Assembly (NCBI RefSeq): GCF_021532275.1 | Contig: NZ_JACBOT010000006.1 | Coordinates: 1-64,000, forward strand | Direction: 5' to 3' | Source of the DNA: Brevibacterium sp. UCMA 11754 | GTDB taxonomy: Bacteria > Actinomycetota > Actinomycetes > Actinomycetales > Brevibacteriaceae | Length of the DNA: 64,000 nucleotides | Shown: positions 43,511 to 52,377 of the stretch, in pieces | How the letters are laid out: every line of letters starts with the position of its first letter | Numbering within the stretch: the stretch's first letter is position 1 | Program-made: the position numbers and the translations under genes | Notes under the pieces: generated by a model | Told to the model about the DNA's origin: nothing | Seen by the model: the letters and a program-made list of their open reading frames with translations, nothing else | Databases searched by the model: none

Positions 43511-44429
43511 CCAGGCCCATCAGGGAGGCGAAGGCCAGAGCGGTGAGGCCCGTCGATTTGATCGGTGGGATGAGCCCGGGGCCGGTGGTTCCACGCAGCA
43601 CCGTCTTCAATGGGTTGAGAGCGGGCACCAGCGCGAGGACGGCAAGTGCTACGGCCGGATGACCGTCGAGGATCGCCAGGACCAGCAGTGCGAAGGGCAC
43701 GAGCACGAGGCTGGCAAATGTGATCCTTGAGCGGTTGTCGCCGAGGCGAACAGCCAGGGTGATCTTGTCGGCTTCGATGTCGGTGGGGATGTCGCGCAGG
43801 TTGTTGACCATGAGCACCGCCGAGGCGAGCGAACCGATGGCAATCGCACCGGCCCAGCCGCTGAGGCTGAGTCCGCCGACCTGCATCCACATCGTGCCCA
43901 GCGTGGCCACCAGGCCGAAGAAGACGAAGACGAACACCTCGCCCAGCCCCATGTATCCGTAGGGCTTCTTGCCGCCCGTATAGAACCAGGCGGCGGCCAC
44001 GGCGGCGGCGCCGACGATGAGGAACCACCACGCCTGTGAGATGAGGACGAGCACGATTCCGGCGACCCCGGCGATGCCGAAGAACAGGAAAGCCGCACGT
44101 TTGACCGCATTCGGCTCGGCGAGTCCTGTCGCCGTGAGACGCACGGGACCGACGCGGACATCGTCGGTGCCGCGGACGCCGTCGGAGTAGTCGTTGGCGA
44201 AGTTCGACCCGATCTGCAGGCAGAGGGAGACGAGGAGGGCGAGCACCGCTCGGAGGAAGATCTGCGGCAGCGAATGGTCGTGGCCGTTGCGGGTGTAGTC
44301 GCCGATGATGAAGGAGGTGAAGCCGCCGACGGAGCCGATTGCGGCGCCGGTGCCGATGAGAACAGGGGCAACAGCCAGCGGCAATGTTCGTAGTCGGGCT
44401 CCGGAGATCCACTGCGCGGCAGTTGCCAT
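43497..44429 (-). CDS. menA: 1,4-dihydroxy-2-naphthoate polyprenyltransferase
   Basis: A 310-residue UbiA-superfamily membrane enzyme that attaches the polyprenyl chain to DHNA, giving demethylmenaquinone. The first Asp-rich motif is FANDYSDGVRGTDD (about 75-90) and the second lies in NNLRDIPTDIEADK (about 200). About eight transmembrane segments. ATG 44429 is chosen (family-like MATAAQWISGARLRTLP, GAGGAAGG upstream) over ATG 44450. The chain donor is probably made by the polyprenyl synthase at 57.6 kb. Confidence 0.95.
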   Translation of the reverse strand: MATAAQWISGARLRTLPLAVAPVLIGTGAAIGSVGGFTSFIIGDYTRNGHDHSLPQIFLRAVLALLVSLCLQIGSNFANDYSDGVRGTDDVRVGPVRLTATGLAEPNAVKRAAFLFFGIAGVAGIVLVLISQAWWFLIVGAAAVAAAWFYTGGKKPYGYMGLGEVFVFVFFGLVATLGTMWMQVGGLSLSGWAGAIAIGSLASAVLMVNNLRDIPTDIEADKITLAVRLGDNRSRITFASLVLVPFALLVLAILDGHPAVALAVLALVPALNPLKTVLRGTTGPGLIPPIKSTGLTALAFASLMGLGLAL

Positions 44430-44482
44430 TGGGCGGGATACCTTCCTCATAAAAATTCGAACCGTCTCATATTACCGATAGT

Positions 44483-45727
44483 TCACTTGTTAGGGTATTC
44501 GGGCGGCGGAGTCCTGTGGTTCTGTGTCTCAGCCAGCTCGGCGGCAAGCCGGGCCGCAGCCTGTCGGTCGGGTTTGCCGATCGACCGATTGGGGATCGCA
44601 GTGACGGGAAAGACCAGCCGAGGCAGCAGCTGCCCATGCATTCCATGATCGAGTTCGCCCAGACTCCGCGCGAACACACGCGGTGAGCCCATCGAATCGG
44701 CCACGGCGTCGGGCACCTGACCATCGATGCGGACGAGTGCGACTAGCAGTTTGCCCCACTCCTCATCGGGCACCCAGGTCACGAGCACCTCGGCGATCCC
44801 ATAGTGCTGCCAGGTGGGCAGCAGTCCGGTCTCAAGGGCATGAGGCGAGACGTTCGTGCCCCCGGAGACGATGATGTCATCGGAGCGGCCGAGCACCGTG
44901 AGCACCCCTTCGTCGAGCCGACCCAGATCGCTCGTGTGAATGGTCCGTGTGCCGTCATCGTCGGTGGTCAGGCCCGGACTGTCGACGGGGCCGATGTAGC
45001 CCTCAGCCGTGATCTCGACGTAAGAATCGGCCACGACGCGACTGCGCAGGTCGATCGTCGAGGACTCGGTGATCGTGATCTCGACACCATCGAAGGGAAC
45101 CCCGTTGTACACGCACCCACCTGCGGTCTCGCTCATCCCGTAGGTGCGCACGATGTGCAGGCCTCGTGCATCGGCGCGTTCGAGCAGGGCCGGCGATATC
45201 GCGGAGCCGCCGAGGAGGATGGCGTCGAACTTCGCCGCAGCGAAAGTGGCCCGGTCATCAGCAAGGATCCGGTGCAGTTGAGTGGGCACCAGCGAGGTGT
45301 AGGTCGGTCGCTCGCCGGATTGTGCGAACAGCGCCTGCGCCTCGTCGGAGAAGGAACCTGCGGTGAATGTCGCCGAGGTGGTCCTGATCGGTTCCCGTCC
45401 CGCGAGCCGGGCCCGCAGCTCCACCTGGAACCCGGCAATGTGGTTGATGGGCAGACTCAGGTGCCAGTCGCCGGGCCCGGACAGGGATCGTTCGGTGGCC
45501 CGCGCCGAGGTGGTCAGCGCCTCGGCGGACAGAGCGACGGCCTTGGCCGTGCCCGTCGAACCAGAGGTGAAGAGCACCAGCGCAGGCGCCCGGCCAGCAC
45601 CCGTCCACTGACTGGGAGCCACCTCGGTGATGGCAGCGTCACGAGTACGGGGCAGGACGAGGATCGAGCGGCCGTCCAAGGCACGATCGATCGCACCGGG
45701 CAGATCCGCAACGGGCTGTGCGTTCAT
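44483..45727 (-). CDS. menE: O-succinylbenzoate-CoA ligase
   Basis: A 414-residue ANL-superfamily enzyme that activates o-succinylbenzoate with CoA. The AMP-binding P-loop is LVLFTSGSTGTAKAVALS; A5 is RTYGMSETAGG, A7 HTSDLGRLDEG, and the A10 lysine is in IPNRSIGKPDR. It is short for the superfamily because the N terminus is reduced, as in other actinobacterial MenE proteins. It starts 13 bases after the menB stop and is probably cotranscribed with it. Confidence 0.93.
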   Translation of the reverse strand: MNAQPVADLPGAIDRALDGRSILVLPRTRDAAITEVAPSQWTGAGRAPALVLFTSGSTGTAKAVALSAEALTTSARATERSLSGPGDWHLSLPINHIAGFQVELRARLAGREPIRTTSATFTAGSFSDEAQALFAQSGERPTYTSLVPTQLHRILADDRATFAAAKFDAILLGGSAISPALLERADARGLHIVRTYGMSETAGGCVYNGVPFDGVEITITESSTIDLRSRVVADSYVEITAEGYIGPVDSPGLTTDDDGTRTIHTSDLGRLDEGVLTVLGRSDDIIVSGGTNVSPHALETGLLPTWQHYGIAEVLVTWVPDEEWGKLLVALVRIDGQVPDAVADSMGSPRVFARSLGELDHGMHGQLLPRLVFPVTAIPNRSIGKPDRQAAARLAAELAETQNHRTPPPEYPNK

Positions 45728-45740
45728 GTGGCGGGGGTGC

Positions 45741-46658
45741 TCAGTAGTACCAGGGGTAGGGGGACCAGTCGGGGTCGCGCTTCTCCAGGAAGGAGTCACG
45801 GCCTTCGACCGCTTCGTCGGTCATGTAGCCCAGACGGGTAGCCTCACCTGCGAAGACCTGCTGGCCCATGAGACCGTCATCAACGAGGTTGAATGCGAAT
45901 TTCAGCATCCGCTGGGCGTTGGGGGACTTGCCGAGGATCTCCTTGGCCATGGTCAGGGCTGCGGTCTCAAGATCTTCGTGGTCTACGACCTCGTTGACGG
46001 CGCCCATGTCAGCCATGTCCTGGGCCGAGTAGGTGCGGCCGAGGAAGAAGATCTCGCGCGCCTTCTTCTGTCCGACCATCTTCGCCAGGTAGGCGGAGCC
46101 GTAGCCGGCGTCATAGGAGCCGACATCGGCATCGGTCTGTTTGAACTTCGCATGCTGGCGCGAGGCAATCGTCATGTCACAGACGACATGGAGGCTGTGG
46201 CCACCGCCGGCAGCCCAACCCGGGACGACGGCGATGACGACCTTGGGCATGGTGCGGATGAGTCGTTGGACCTCGAGGATGTGGAGGCGACCGGCACGAG
46301 CCGGGTCCACGGACTCGCGAGTCTCCCCGGAGGCGTACTGGTAGCCCGAACGGCCGCGGATGCGCTGGTCGCCGCCGGAGCAGAAGGCCCAGCCGCCGTC
46401 GCGTGAGCTGGGGCCATTGCCAGTGAGCAGGACCGCGCCGACGTCCGAGGTCTGGCGGGCGTGGTCGAGGGCTCGATAGAGTTCGTCGACGGTGTGGGGT
46501 CGGAAGGCGTTGCGGATATCGGGCCGGTCGAAGGCGATGCGCACGCAGCCCAGGTCAGTGCCGTCGGGTTTGACCGCGCGGTGATAGGTGATGTCGGTGA
46601 AGTCGAATCCGGAGACTTCACGCCACTGGGAGGGGTCAAAGATTTCAGAAACCGTCAT
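45741..46658 (-). CDS. menB: 1,4-dihydroxy-2-naphthoyl-CoA synthase
   Basis: A 305-residue crotonase-family enzyme that cyclises o-succinylbenzoyl-CoA. Signatures: RPDIRNAFRPHTVDELYRAL, CSGGDQRIRG, PGWAAGGGHSLHVVCD, DVGSYDAGYGSAYLA and the C-terminal FLEKRDPDWSPYPWYY. ATG 46658 is chosen since TAGGGT is seven bases upstream and no Shine-Dalgarno is present. It is divergent from menC, with 44 bases between start codons. Confidence 0.97.
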   Translation of the reverse strand: MTVSEIFDPSQWREVSGFDFTDITYHRAVKPDGTDLGCVRIAFDRPDIRNAFRPHTVDELYRALDHARQTSDVGAVLLTGNGPSSRDGGWAFCSGGDQRIRGRSGYQYASGETRESVDPARAGRLHILEVQRLIRTMPKVVIAVVPGWAAGGGHSLHVVCDMTIASRQHAKFKQTDADVGSYDAGYGSAYLAKMVGQKKAREIFFLGRTYSAQDMADMGAVNEVVDHEDLETAALTMAKEILGKSPNAQRMLKFAFNLVDDGLMGQQVFAGEATRLGYMTDEAVEGRDSFLEKRDPDWSPYPWYY

Positions 46659-46665
46659 GGCCCCA

Positions 46666-46696
46666 ACCCTATCGCCTGCCACCTGACCGATATGGT
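46666..46696. promoter_or_regulatory. Divergent leaderless promoters of menB and menC
   Basis: Minus-strand TAGGGT (46666-46671) is seven bases from the menB ATG, and plus-strand TATGGT (46691-46696) is six bases from the menC ATG (46703). The two -10 elements are 19 bases apart, so the -35 regions overlap the opposite promoter and the two genes are likely coregulated or mutually exclusive. Confidence 0.5.
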
Positions 46697-46702
46697 TGCT
46701 CC

Positions 46703-47812
46703 ATGGCTGATACGGAGCAGATCCCCGAGTCGATCGCTGAGATTGTGCCGAATTTCCAGGTGCTCAAACTCCCCATGGTCACCCGGTTCCGGAAGATCAC
46801 CGAGCGCGAGATCATGCTCTTCGAAGGCCCCGTTGGGTGGGCGGAGTTCTCCCCTTTCACCGAATACGATGCAGCCGAATCCTCACGCTGGCTGCGCGCC
46901 GCCCTCGAATTCGCAGGACTGCTGCCGGGAGCCGCCGCGGCTGGGCCCAGTGCCGTCGGTCACTCGGCTGACACCTCAGGTCAGTCAGCCGCTGCTGTCC
47001 GATCCGTGGCCGTCAACGCGACCCTGCCCGCGTGTGCAACCTCCGAAGTTGAGTCGATCCTGGCCCGCTACGGACCCGTCGGTACAGTCAAGGCGAAGGT
47101 TGCCGAACACGGGATCGACTCCCTGTCCGGTGACTTGGAGCGGCTGCGAGAGTTTCGGCGCCTGTTTCCCTCAACGACGCTGAGACTCGATGCGAATGCC
47201 GGCTATACGCTGCCCGAGGCACTCAGAGCCTGCGCCGAGTTCGTGGAATTCGACCTGCAGTACTTCGAACAGCCAGTCGCGGCTGTTGAAGACATGGCGC
47301 GGCTGCGCGAGCAGCTCGATGGACTGCCTGTGGTCCTGGCCGCTGATGAGTCGATTCGCAAGGCCGAGGATCCCCTGCGAGTGGCAGAGCTGGGAGCCGC
47401 CGAGGTTGTCATCGTCAAGGTCCAGCCGCTGGGTGGGATCGCTGCCGCACGATCGATCATCGAAGCCTGCGGTCTGCCGGCTGTTGTGTCATCGGCATTG
47501 GAGTCATCTGTCGGATTGGCAGCCGGTGCCCACCTGGCGGCCACGCTTCCGCGCACACCTGTGAGCCGGGAAATCCTCGGTGAGCACCCGGCCTGCGGTC
47601 TGGGTACTGGCAGGCTCTTCGCCGAGGATGTGGTGAGTGCGGATCTCAGCCTGAGTCCTGTCGACGGTCAGATCCCGGTGACGCGAATCGTCCCGGACCC
47701 ACAGCGCCTGGAGAGGCTGGCGGTGGATCCGGGACGATTCGACTGGTGGTCGACGCGACTGCAGGAGTGCTGGAGTGCTCTGCGGCCGTCGCTGCCCAGT
47801 TCGCGTTCTTGA
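46703..47812 (+). CDS. menC: o-Succinylbenzoate synthase
   Basis: A 369-residue enolase-superfamily dehydratase making o-succinylbenzoate from SHCHC. Catalytic groups: KAKVAEHG (Lys), RLDANAGYT (Asp), FEQPV (Glu), VLAADES (Asp) and IVKVQPLGG (Lys). An Ala/Ser-rich stretch (about 73-105) between the capping domain strands is longer than in typical MenC and low complexity. Convergent with the lipoprotein gene, the two 3' ends share a 23-bp duplication. Confidence 0.93.
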   Translation: MADTEQIPESIAEIVPNFQVLKLPMVTRFRKITEREIMLFEGPVGWAEFSPFTEYDAAESSRWLRAALEFAGLLPGAAAAGPSAVGHSADTSGQSAAAVRSVAVNATLPACATSEVESILARYGPVGTVKAKVAEHGIDSLSGDLERLREFRRLFPSTTLRLDANAGYTLPEALRACAEFVEFDLQYFEQPVAAVEDMARLREQLDGLPVVLAADESIRKAEDPLRVAELGAAEVVIVKVQPLGGIAAARSIIEACGLPAVVSSALESSVGLAAGAHLAATLPRTPVSREILGEHPACGLGTGRLFAEDVVSADLSLSPVDGQIPVTRIVPDPQRLERLAVDPGRFDWWSTRLQECWSALRPSLPSSRS

Positions 47813-47837
47813 GACTGCTCAGTTCGCGTTCTTGACG
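47792..47837. repeat. 23-bp tandem duplication joining menC and lipoprotein 3' ends
   Basis: Units 47792-47814 and 47815-47837 match at 20 of 23 positions and share CAGTTCGCGTTCTTGA exactly. Unit 1 carries the menC TGA; unit 2 carries, on the other strand, the last codons and TGA of the convergent lipoprotein gene. Confidence 0.85.
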
Positions 47838-48532
47838 GCGTCGACGAACGTCTTCGCGGTTTTGGGAACCGCTTCCTCATCCCCGGTGTCGGCGATGTTG
47901 GCAGCGGTGACGGTGTTGTTGCCGACGCGGCTGGTGACGGTGTCGGTGTCGAGGACGGTCTGACCGCCGGCACCGATCTTGGCGCGGACTCCCACACTCT
48001 CGTCAGCGCCTTCGACGGTGGCATCGGAGGACTCGTAGGACATCGTCATCTCGATGCCCTGTGACTTGATGGTCACGTCGCTGCACTTCTCGGCGACCTT
48101 GGTCGAGTTCTTCAGCTGTGAACCGGCGGCATCCTCGTCGGCCAGGCTCATGAGCGCAAGGCTCATAGTGTTGTCCGCTGAGGTTCCAGCGAGGGTGGTG
48201 CCGTTGCTCGCCTCAGTGGCGTTGAGGGCAGACATTGCGAGGTCCTTGCACTCAGCAGGTTCGTATTCGGCGCTTTCGAGGGCCTTGATCGCTTCGCTGC
48301 CGGAGGCCGCCCCGATATCGACGGACTTGAACGACTGACCATCGACATCTGTGGATTCGATGATCTTCTTGAGCTGACTCTCGTCGAGCTGCTGTACTTC
48401 GGGGGTCTCTTCTGCGGCGGGCTGTGCGGCGCCGCCTGCTTCTTCGGCCTGACTGTCCTGGGAGTCAGCTCCCGAACAGCCTGTCAGTGCCAGTCCGGCG
48501 ATGAGAGCGATGGCTGGGAGTACGCGTTTCAT
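47819..48532 (-). CDS. Predicted lipoprotein of unknown function
   Basis: 237 residues with a lipoprotein signal (MKRVLPAIALIAGLALTGC, lipobox Cys19) followed by an acidic, Ala/Gln/Glu-rich linker (about 20-45) and a globular domain (about 50-237). Two further Cys (in PAECKDL and AEKCSDV) could form a disulfide outside the cell. No known domain is recognised. AGAGGT precedes the ATG. Its C-terminal residues (DAVKNAN) may have been reshaped by the 23-bp duplication shared with menC. Confidence 0.85.
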   Translation of the reverse strand: MKRVLPAIALIAGLALTGCSGADSQDSQAEEAGGAAQPAAEETPEVQQLDESQLKKIIESTDVDGQSFKSVDIGAASGSEAIKALESAEYEPAECKDLAMSALNATEASNGTTLAGTSADNTMSLALMSLADEDAAGSQLKNSTKVAEKCSDVTIKSQGIEMTMSYESSDATVEGADESVGVRAKIGAGGQTVLDTDTVTSRVGNNTVTAANIADTGDEEAVPKTAKTFVDAVKNAN

Positions 48533-48555
48533 GGGTGACCTCTCGAAGTCAAGGT

Positions 48556-50253
48556 TCAGTCAGACGGAGGAAAGACGGTCACGATGTTGTGACCTTTATA
48601 ACCAAAGACAGTAGGTGTCTGAGACCCGTCATCGACATGTGCCGATTCCGACACATCTGTTGTGTCCTCTGCGTCTTCGGCTGACCTTGCGGCTCGCAGC
48701 GGGACGTCTGCTGGGGCAGCTCGTGCCGAGGTGTCTGAATCGATGGCTCGCGCTGCGGTGTCTGAATCGATGGCTCGCGCCGACGCGGACGATTCATCCG
48801 GCGTCGACGCGATGCGCACCGTCGTGACCTCGGACTGACCCACCGTCGTGAAGTGCTGAGTGCGCTTGCCCGGAATGATCGGGTCGTGCATGGCTGCAGC
48901 CAAGCGCCCGGTGAACGTCAGGCGCCCCTTCTTGTCGGCGCGCTGCGGATAGTCGTTCGAGCCTATCGGCCCGGTGACGGAGATGTCGTATCGGCGACCG
49001 GGTTCGTACAGGCCCGGTGTGCGTACCCGGAAGCTTCCGGTTCCAGTCAGGGAGAAGCCAGCCGTGCTGACGGAGCCGAAACACACGACCTGAGCTCTGC
49101 GTCGCGAGATCTCGACTCGCCATCCGTGGATGTCGAAGAGGGCATGGCCGGTGAGATAGGAGAATTCGCCACCGTCCGCGACGCGGGGGCAACCTCGGCG
49201 GTCATCGACGCGGGGGCCACCGCGACGGTCATCGTCGCCGCCACTCCGGCGCTCGATGCTGCGGTGATCGGAGCTGGCATAGTCACGCTGACGTCGCAGG
49301 GTCTTCAGCCAGGCGCCCAGCTCTCGTTCCCAACTGTTCCAGTTGTGCAGGCCCGTCGTGCGGGGAAACCACGAATGGCGGATGCCCAGCGAGTTCAATC
49401 GCGCAGAGAAGCGCTCGCCCTGCTGGTTGACCATCGATTCGAGGAGGTCACGATCTTTTGATTCTTCGAGATTTCCGGAGCCTGCACTGAGCCACAGGTT
49501 CAGGCCGTGCAGGTTCTCCGCGAGGCCGTAGGGGGAGTTGGCGATCCATTCGCTGCGGTCGGTGACGGGATCGCCGAACAGCGTCATCGACTTCGCGCCC
49601 TCCCGCATGGCGATGATGTCGAAGGCAGGGATCGCAGACAAAGGGTCGAGCGGGGAGGAGAAGGCTGCTGCCCAGCTGTAGCGGTCCGGGTGCCAGGCTG
49701 CGTATTTCATCGCCCCGTATCCGCCCATCGACAGTCCAGCCAGGAGCTGGTTCTCCGGTGCGAAGTCCACGGAGAAGGTCTTGCGCAGGAAGTTCGGGAT
49801 CTCCTTGGTGTGGAAGGTCGGCCAGTCGTGGACCTCGCTGCCGACTGCCACACGAGAGTAGGTGCCGGCCCCCGCATCGGGCATGACGACCAGGTAGGGC
49901 GAGTCGAGTGTGATCTCCTCGGCGGACCCGAAGTCCGTCCACGATCGGAAGTCGTCCCCGCCGCCGTGATAGAGGTGGATGACCGGGCTGACCTCCTGCG
50001 GAATTCCCGGCAGCAGCACGCGTACTCCGACGGTGCGACCGAGCGCGGGGGAGTAGATGAAGAACTCCCGCAGTCGGTTCGAGAGTTTGCGTTTGTCCCG
50101 GATATACCATTTCCTCGCGTCCTTGCCGCGAGGTTCAGGGCCGAGAAATGAGCTGTTCTGGTCGAGGGTGGGGAAGCGTCCTCTGTGGGAGCGCGCAGCG
50201 GTCAGCGAACGGATTGCACGCGCTCCAACCGCGAAGAGAATCGATCGGCGCAT
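48556..50253 (-). CDS. Esterase of the antigen 85/esterase D type with C-terminal beta domain
   Basis: A 565-residue alpha/beta hydrolase. The hydrolase part (about 60-330) has HLYHGGGDDFRSW, the nucleophile elbow GLSMGGYGAMKY and a distal His in GLHNWNSWERELG. A C-terminal part (about 355-490) looks beta-rich (ISRRRAQVVCFGSVS, RYDISVTGP), followed by a low-complexity tail with a 9-residue repeat (ARAIDSDTA). The N terminus is weakly hydrophobic (ILFAVGARA), so export is uncertain. TACGGT six bases before the ATG suggests a leaderless mRNA. Substrate unknown. Confidence 0.82.
   Translation of the reverse strand: MRRSILFAVGARAIRSLTAARSHRGRFPTLDQNSSFLGPEPRGKDARKWYIRDKRKLSNRLREFFIYSPALGRTVGVRVLLPGIPQEVSPVIHLYHGGGDDFRSWTDFGSAEEITLDSPYLVVMPDAGAGTYSRVAVGSEVHDWPTFHTKEIPNFLRKTFSVDFAPENQLLAGLSMGGYGAMKYAAWHPDRYSWAAAFSSPLDPLSAIPAFDIIAMREGAKSMTLFGDPVTDRSEWIANSPYGLAENLHGLNLWLSAGSGNLEESKDRDLLESMVNQQGERFSARLNSLGIRHSWFPRTTGLHNWNSWERELGAWLKTLRRQRDYASSDHRSIERRSGGDDDRRGGPRVDDRRGCPRVADGGEFSYLTGHALFDIHGWRVEISRRRAQVVCFGSVSTAGFSLTGTGSFRVRTPGLYEPGRRYDISVTGPIGSNDYPQRADKKGRLTFTGRLAAAMHDPIIPGKRTQHFTTVGQSEVTTVRIASTPDESSASARAIDSDTAARAIDSDTSARAAPADVPLRAARSAEDAEDTTDVSESAHVDDGSQTPTVFGYKGHNIVTVFPPSD
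48731..48784 (-). repeat. In-frame 27-bp tandem duplication in the esterase gene
   Basis: GTGTCTGAATCGATGGCTCG starts at 48731 and again at 48758; the 27-bp units agree except near their ends. The unit is a multiple of three and gives the peptide repeat ARAIDSDTA / ARAIDSDTS. Confidence 0.85.
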
Positions 50254-50259
50254 GGGTCA

Positions 50260-50306
50260 ACCGTAGGGAGTCAATGTGAACCGCAGGTGGGTTAGTGGTT
50301 GAATAT
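50260..50306. promoter_or_regulatory. Divergent leaderless promoters of the esterase gene and menD
   Basis: Minus-strand TACGGT (50260-50265) is six bases before the esterase ATG. Plus-strand GAATAT (50301-50306) is six bases before the menD ATG at 50313. Confidence 0.45.
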
Positions 50307-50312
50307 CAGGTG

Positions 50313-52199
50313 ATGTTGAATTCGAGCGCAGTGGCGCAGCAGATTGCCCGTGGGTTGGCTTCGTCGGGAGTCACCGAGGTCGTCATCGCACCCGGGTCCC
50401 GTTCCGCACCATTGATCTATGCGCTCGTTCCTCTCGCCGAGGCGGGGGTGATCCGTACACACGTGCGCATCGATGAGCGTGATGCCGGGTTCTTGGCGCT
50501 TGGCCTGGCGCGGGGACTGCGCAATAAGGCGGCCGGTGCAGCTGGCGGTGCCGCTGGCATTGGGGGTGCTGCTGGCGCCGGGGGTGCTGGTGGCGCCGTG
50601 GCGCTGGTGACAACATCGGGTTCGGCTGTGGCCAACCTGCATCCTGCGGTGCTCGAGGCATCCTACGGTCACCTTCCGCTCGTGGCGATCACGGCAGATC
50701 GTCCTGCTCGGATGCGGGGGACTGGTGCAAATCAGACGATCGACGACCAGTCGCAGGTGCTCAGCGATGTGCGCGCTCGAGTCGATGTCCCTGCCGGAAG
50801 TGCTGATGCACAACACCTGCTCGCCGAGGCGGTTGAGCTCTCGCTGGGCACGGACACTGGTAAAGCTGGTCCCATCCAATTCAACGTGCAATTCGATGTG
50901 CCGCTCGTGCCGACTGTGACGGAGTTCGCCGATTGGAAAGCCACGGTGCAGACGTTGGCAGCGGAGTCAGCGGATTCCGTAGATTTAGCAGGGACAGTGG
51001 AGACAGCGGATTCAGTGGAGACAGTGGAATCAGCGGCGGATGCTGCGCGCCGCGCCACGAATGCTTTGAGGAGCACTTCGGTCCGAATTCTTCCTGGCAC
51101 GGTCATCGTGGCCGGAGATGCCGGCGGCCACTCTGCCCAGGCTCTGAAATCTTTGGCTGAGGCTTACGCAATCCCAGTCCTGGCTGAGCCCTCGAGCCCT
51201 CTCACCCCTGTTCTGCGGAACTCACCGGTTGCGGTTCCGGCGCATGCCCGTGTGCTCAGCGAACGTGAGGACCTGAGAACAGCGATCCGCACTGCGATCG
51301 TGCACGGGAAGCCGACTCTGACCAGACCTGTCGCCGCGCTCCTTGCCGATTCCGAGGTGTTGGTTCAGCGGTTGCCCGATGACGTCGACGCGGTGTCGCT
51401 ATCGGTGTCGTTCTCGGAGCCGGAAGTCAAGGAATCCAGCGACAGCACCCTCCACGGAGATCGCGTCGGCGGCGAGGACAGCGCCAGCGATACCTTCTCG
51501 CGCGCGAGTGAAGACACGACGTGGCGCGACGAGTGGGTGAACGCCGGCGAAGCGATCATTGCCGGATCTCGGCATGAGCGCGAGCATGCGGCCGTGTCGA
51601 AGCCGACGACCGCCCGGGCGATCACTGAACATCTGGCCGGCCGCACAATCAACCTCTTTGCGGCGAGTTCAAATACGATCCGCTATCTCAGTGAGGCCAC
51701 TGATGTGCGAGCGCGAGTCCACGCATCACGCGGATTGGCCGGCATCGACGGCCTGATTTCGACCGCCACGGGGCTCTCCCTTGCACTCGAAGAACAGGTC
51801 GTGCTGGTCATCGGTGATGTTGCAATGCTTCACGACGTGGGCGGCCTGCTCACGCCGAGCGCTGAAGAGGCCGGGAACGTGCTCATCGTCGTCCTCAACG
51901 ACGATGGGGGTGCGATCTTCTCCGGGCTAGAACACTCGCAGGAGCATGTGGCACCGTATCTCGAAAGATATTTCACGGTTCCTCACGGTCGGGACTTCAG
52001 CGATCTCGCGATTGCCTATGGGTGGGAATATTCGTGGGTGGGATCTCAGGACGAGCCCAGCCTACTCAACGACTTCATCGCGGAGTTCGAGAAAGCTGTT
52101 TGCGGTGTAGAGGACGACAAAGCAGCGGCCAACCCACAAACGAGGGCCACACAAACGCGGACGCTCGGCCGTCGGATCATCGAAGTGGATCTCACCTGA
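50313..52199 (+). CDS. menD: SEPHCHC synthase (2-succinyl-5-enolpyruvyl-6-hydroxy-3-cyclohexene-1-carboxylate synthase)
   Basis: A 628-residue ThDP enzyme that adds the succinic-semialdehyde unit from 2-oxoglutarate to isochorismate. N-terminal signature EVVIAPGSRSAPLIYAL, then ALVTTSGSAVANLHPAVLE and TADRPARMRGTGANQTI; the ThDP motif is VIGDVAMLHDVGGLL with LIVVLNDDGGAIFSGLE. Two low-complexity expansions are unusual: Ala/Gly-rich residues about 70-97, and VETADS/VETVES repeats around 228-240. ATG 50313 is chosen for the -10 six bases upstream; GTG 50295 is the alternative. Confidence 0.94.
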   Translation: MLNSSAVAQQIARGLASSGVTEVVIAPGSRSAPLIYALVPLAEAGVIRTHVRIDERDAGFLALGLARGLRNKAAGAAGGAAGIGGAAGAGGAGGAVALVTTSGSAVANLHPAVLEASYGHLPLVAITADRPARMRGTGANQTIDDQSQVLSDVRARVDVPAGSADAQHLLAEAVELSLGTDTGKAGPIQFNVQFDVPLVPTVTEFADWKATVQTLAAESADSVDLAGTVETADSVETVESAADAARRATNALRSTSVRILPGTVIVAGDAGGHSAQALKSLAEAYAIPVLAEPSSPLTPVLRNSPVAVPAHARVLSEREDLRTAIRTAIVHGKPTLTRPVAALLADSEVLVQRLPDDVDAVSLSVSFSEPEVKESSDSTLHGDRVGGEDSASDTFSRASEDTTWRDEWVNAGEAIIAGSRHEREHAAVSKPTTARAITEHLAGRTINLFAASSNTIRYLSEATDVRARVHASRGLAGIDGLISTATGLSLALEEQVVLVIGDVAMLHDVGGLLTPSAEEAGNVLIVVLNDDGGAIFSGLEHSQEHVAPYLERYFTVPHGRDFSDLAIAYGWEYSWVGSQDEPSLLNDFIAEFEKAVCGVEDDKAAANPQTRATQTRTLGRRIIEVDLT

Positions 52200-52227
52200 T
52201 CAGTCTGACTTGAGCAATCCACCAGAT

Positions 52228-52294
52228 CAATCGGACCTGAGCAATCGGACCTGAGCAGAAGGACAGGACAGAAGGACAGGACAGAAGGACAGAG
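52228..52294. repeat. 14-bp x2 and 13-bp x3 tandem repeats after menD
   Basis: CAATCGGACCTGAG is repeated exactly (52228-52241, 52242-52255), followed without gap by three units of CAGAAGGACAGGA (52256, 52269, 52282; the third has one change). They begin 29 bases after the menD stop; the rest of the gap to 52377 shows no gene. Confidence 0.85.
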
Positions 52295-52377
52295 CAGAGG
52301 GACTGGCCCGACGACCGTTCAGTGGAAAGAGCTTCAGCAATCGCGACCGCCGGCGGCTCTGTCGCCGCGGCACCTCG

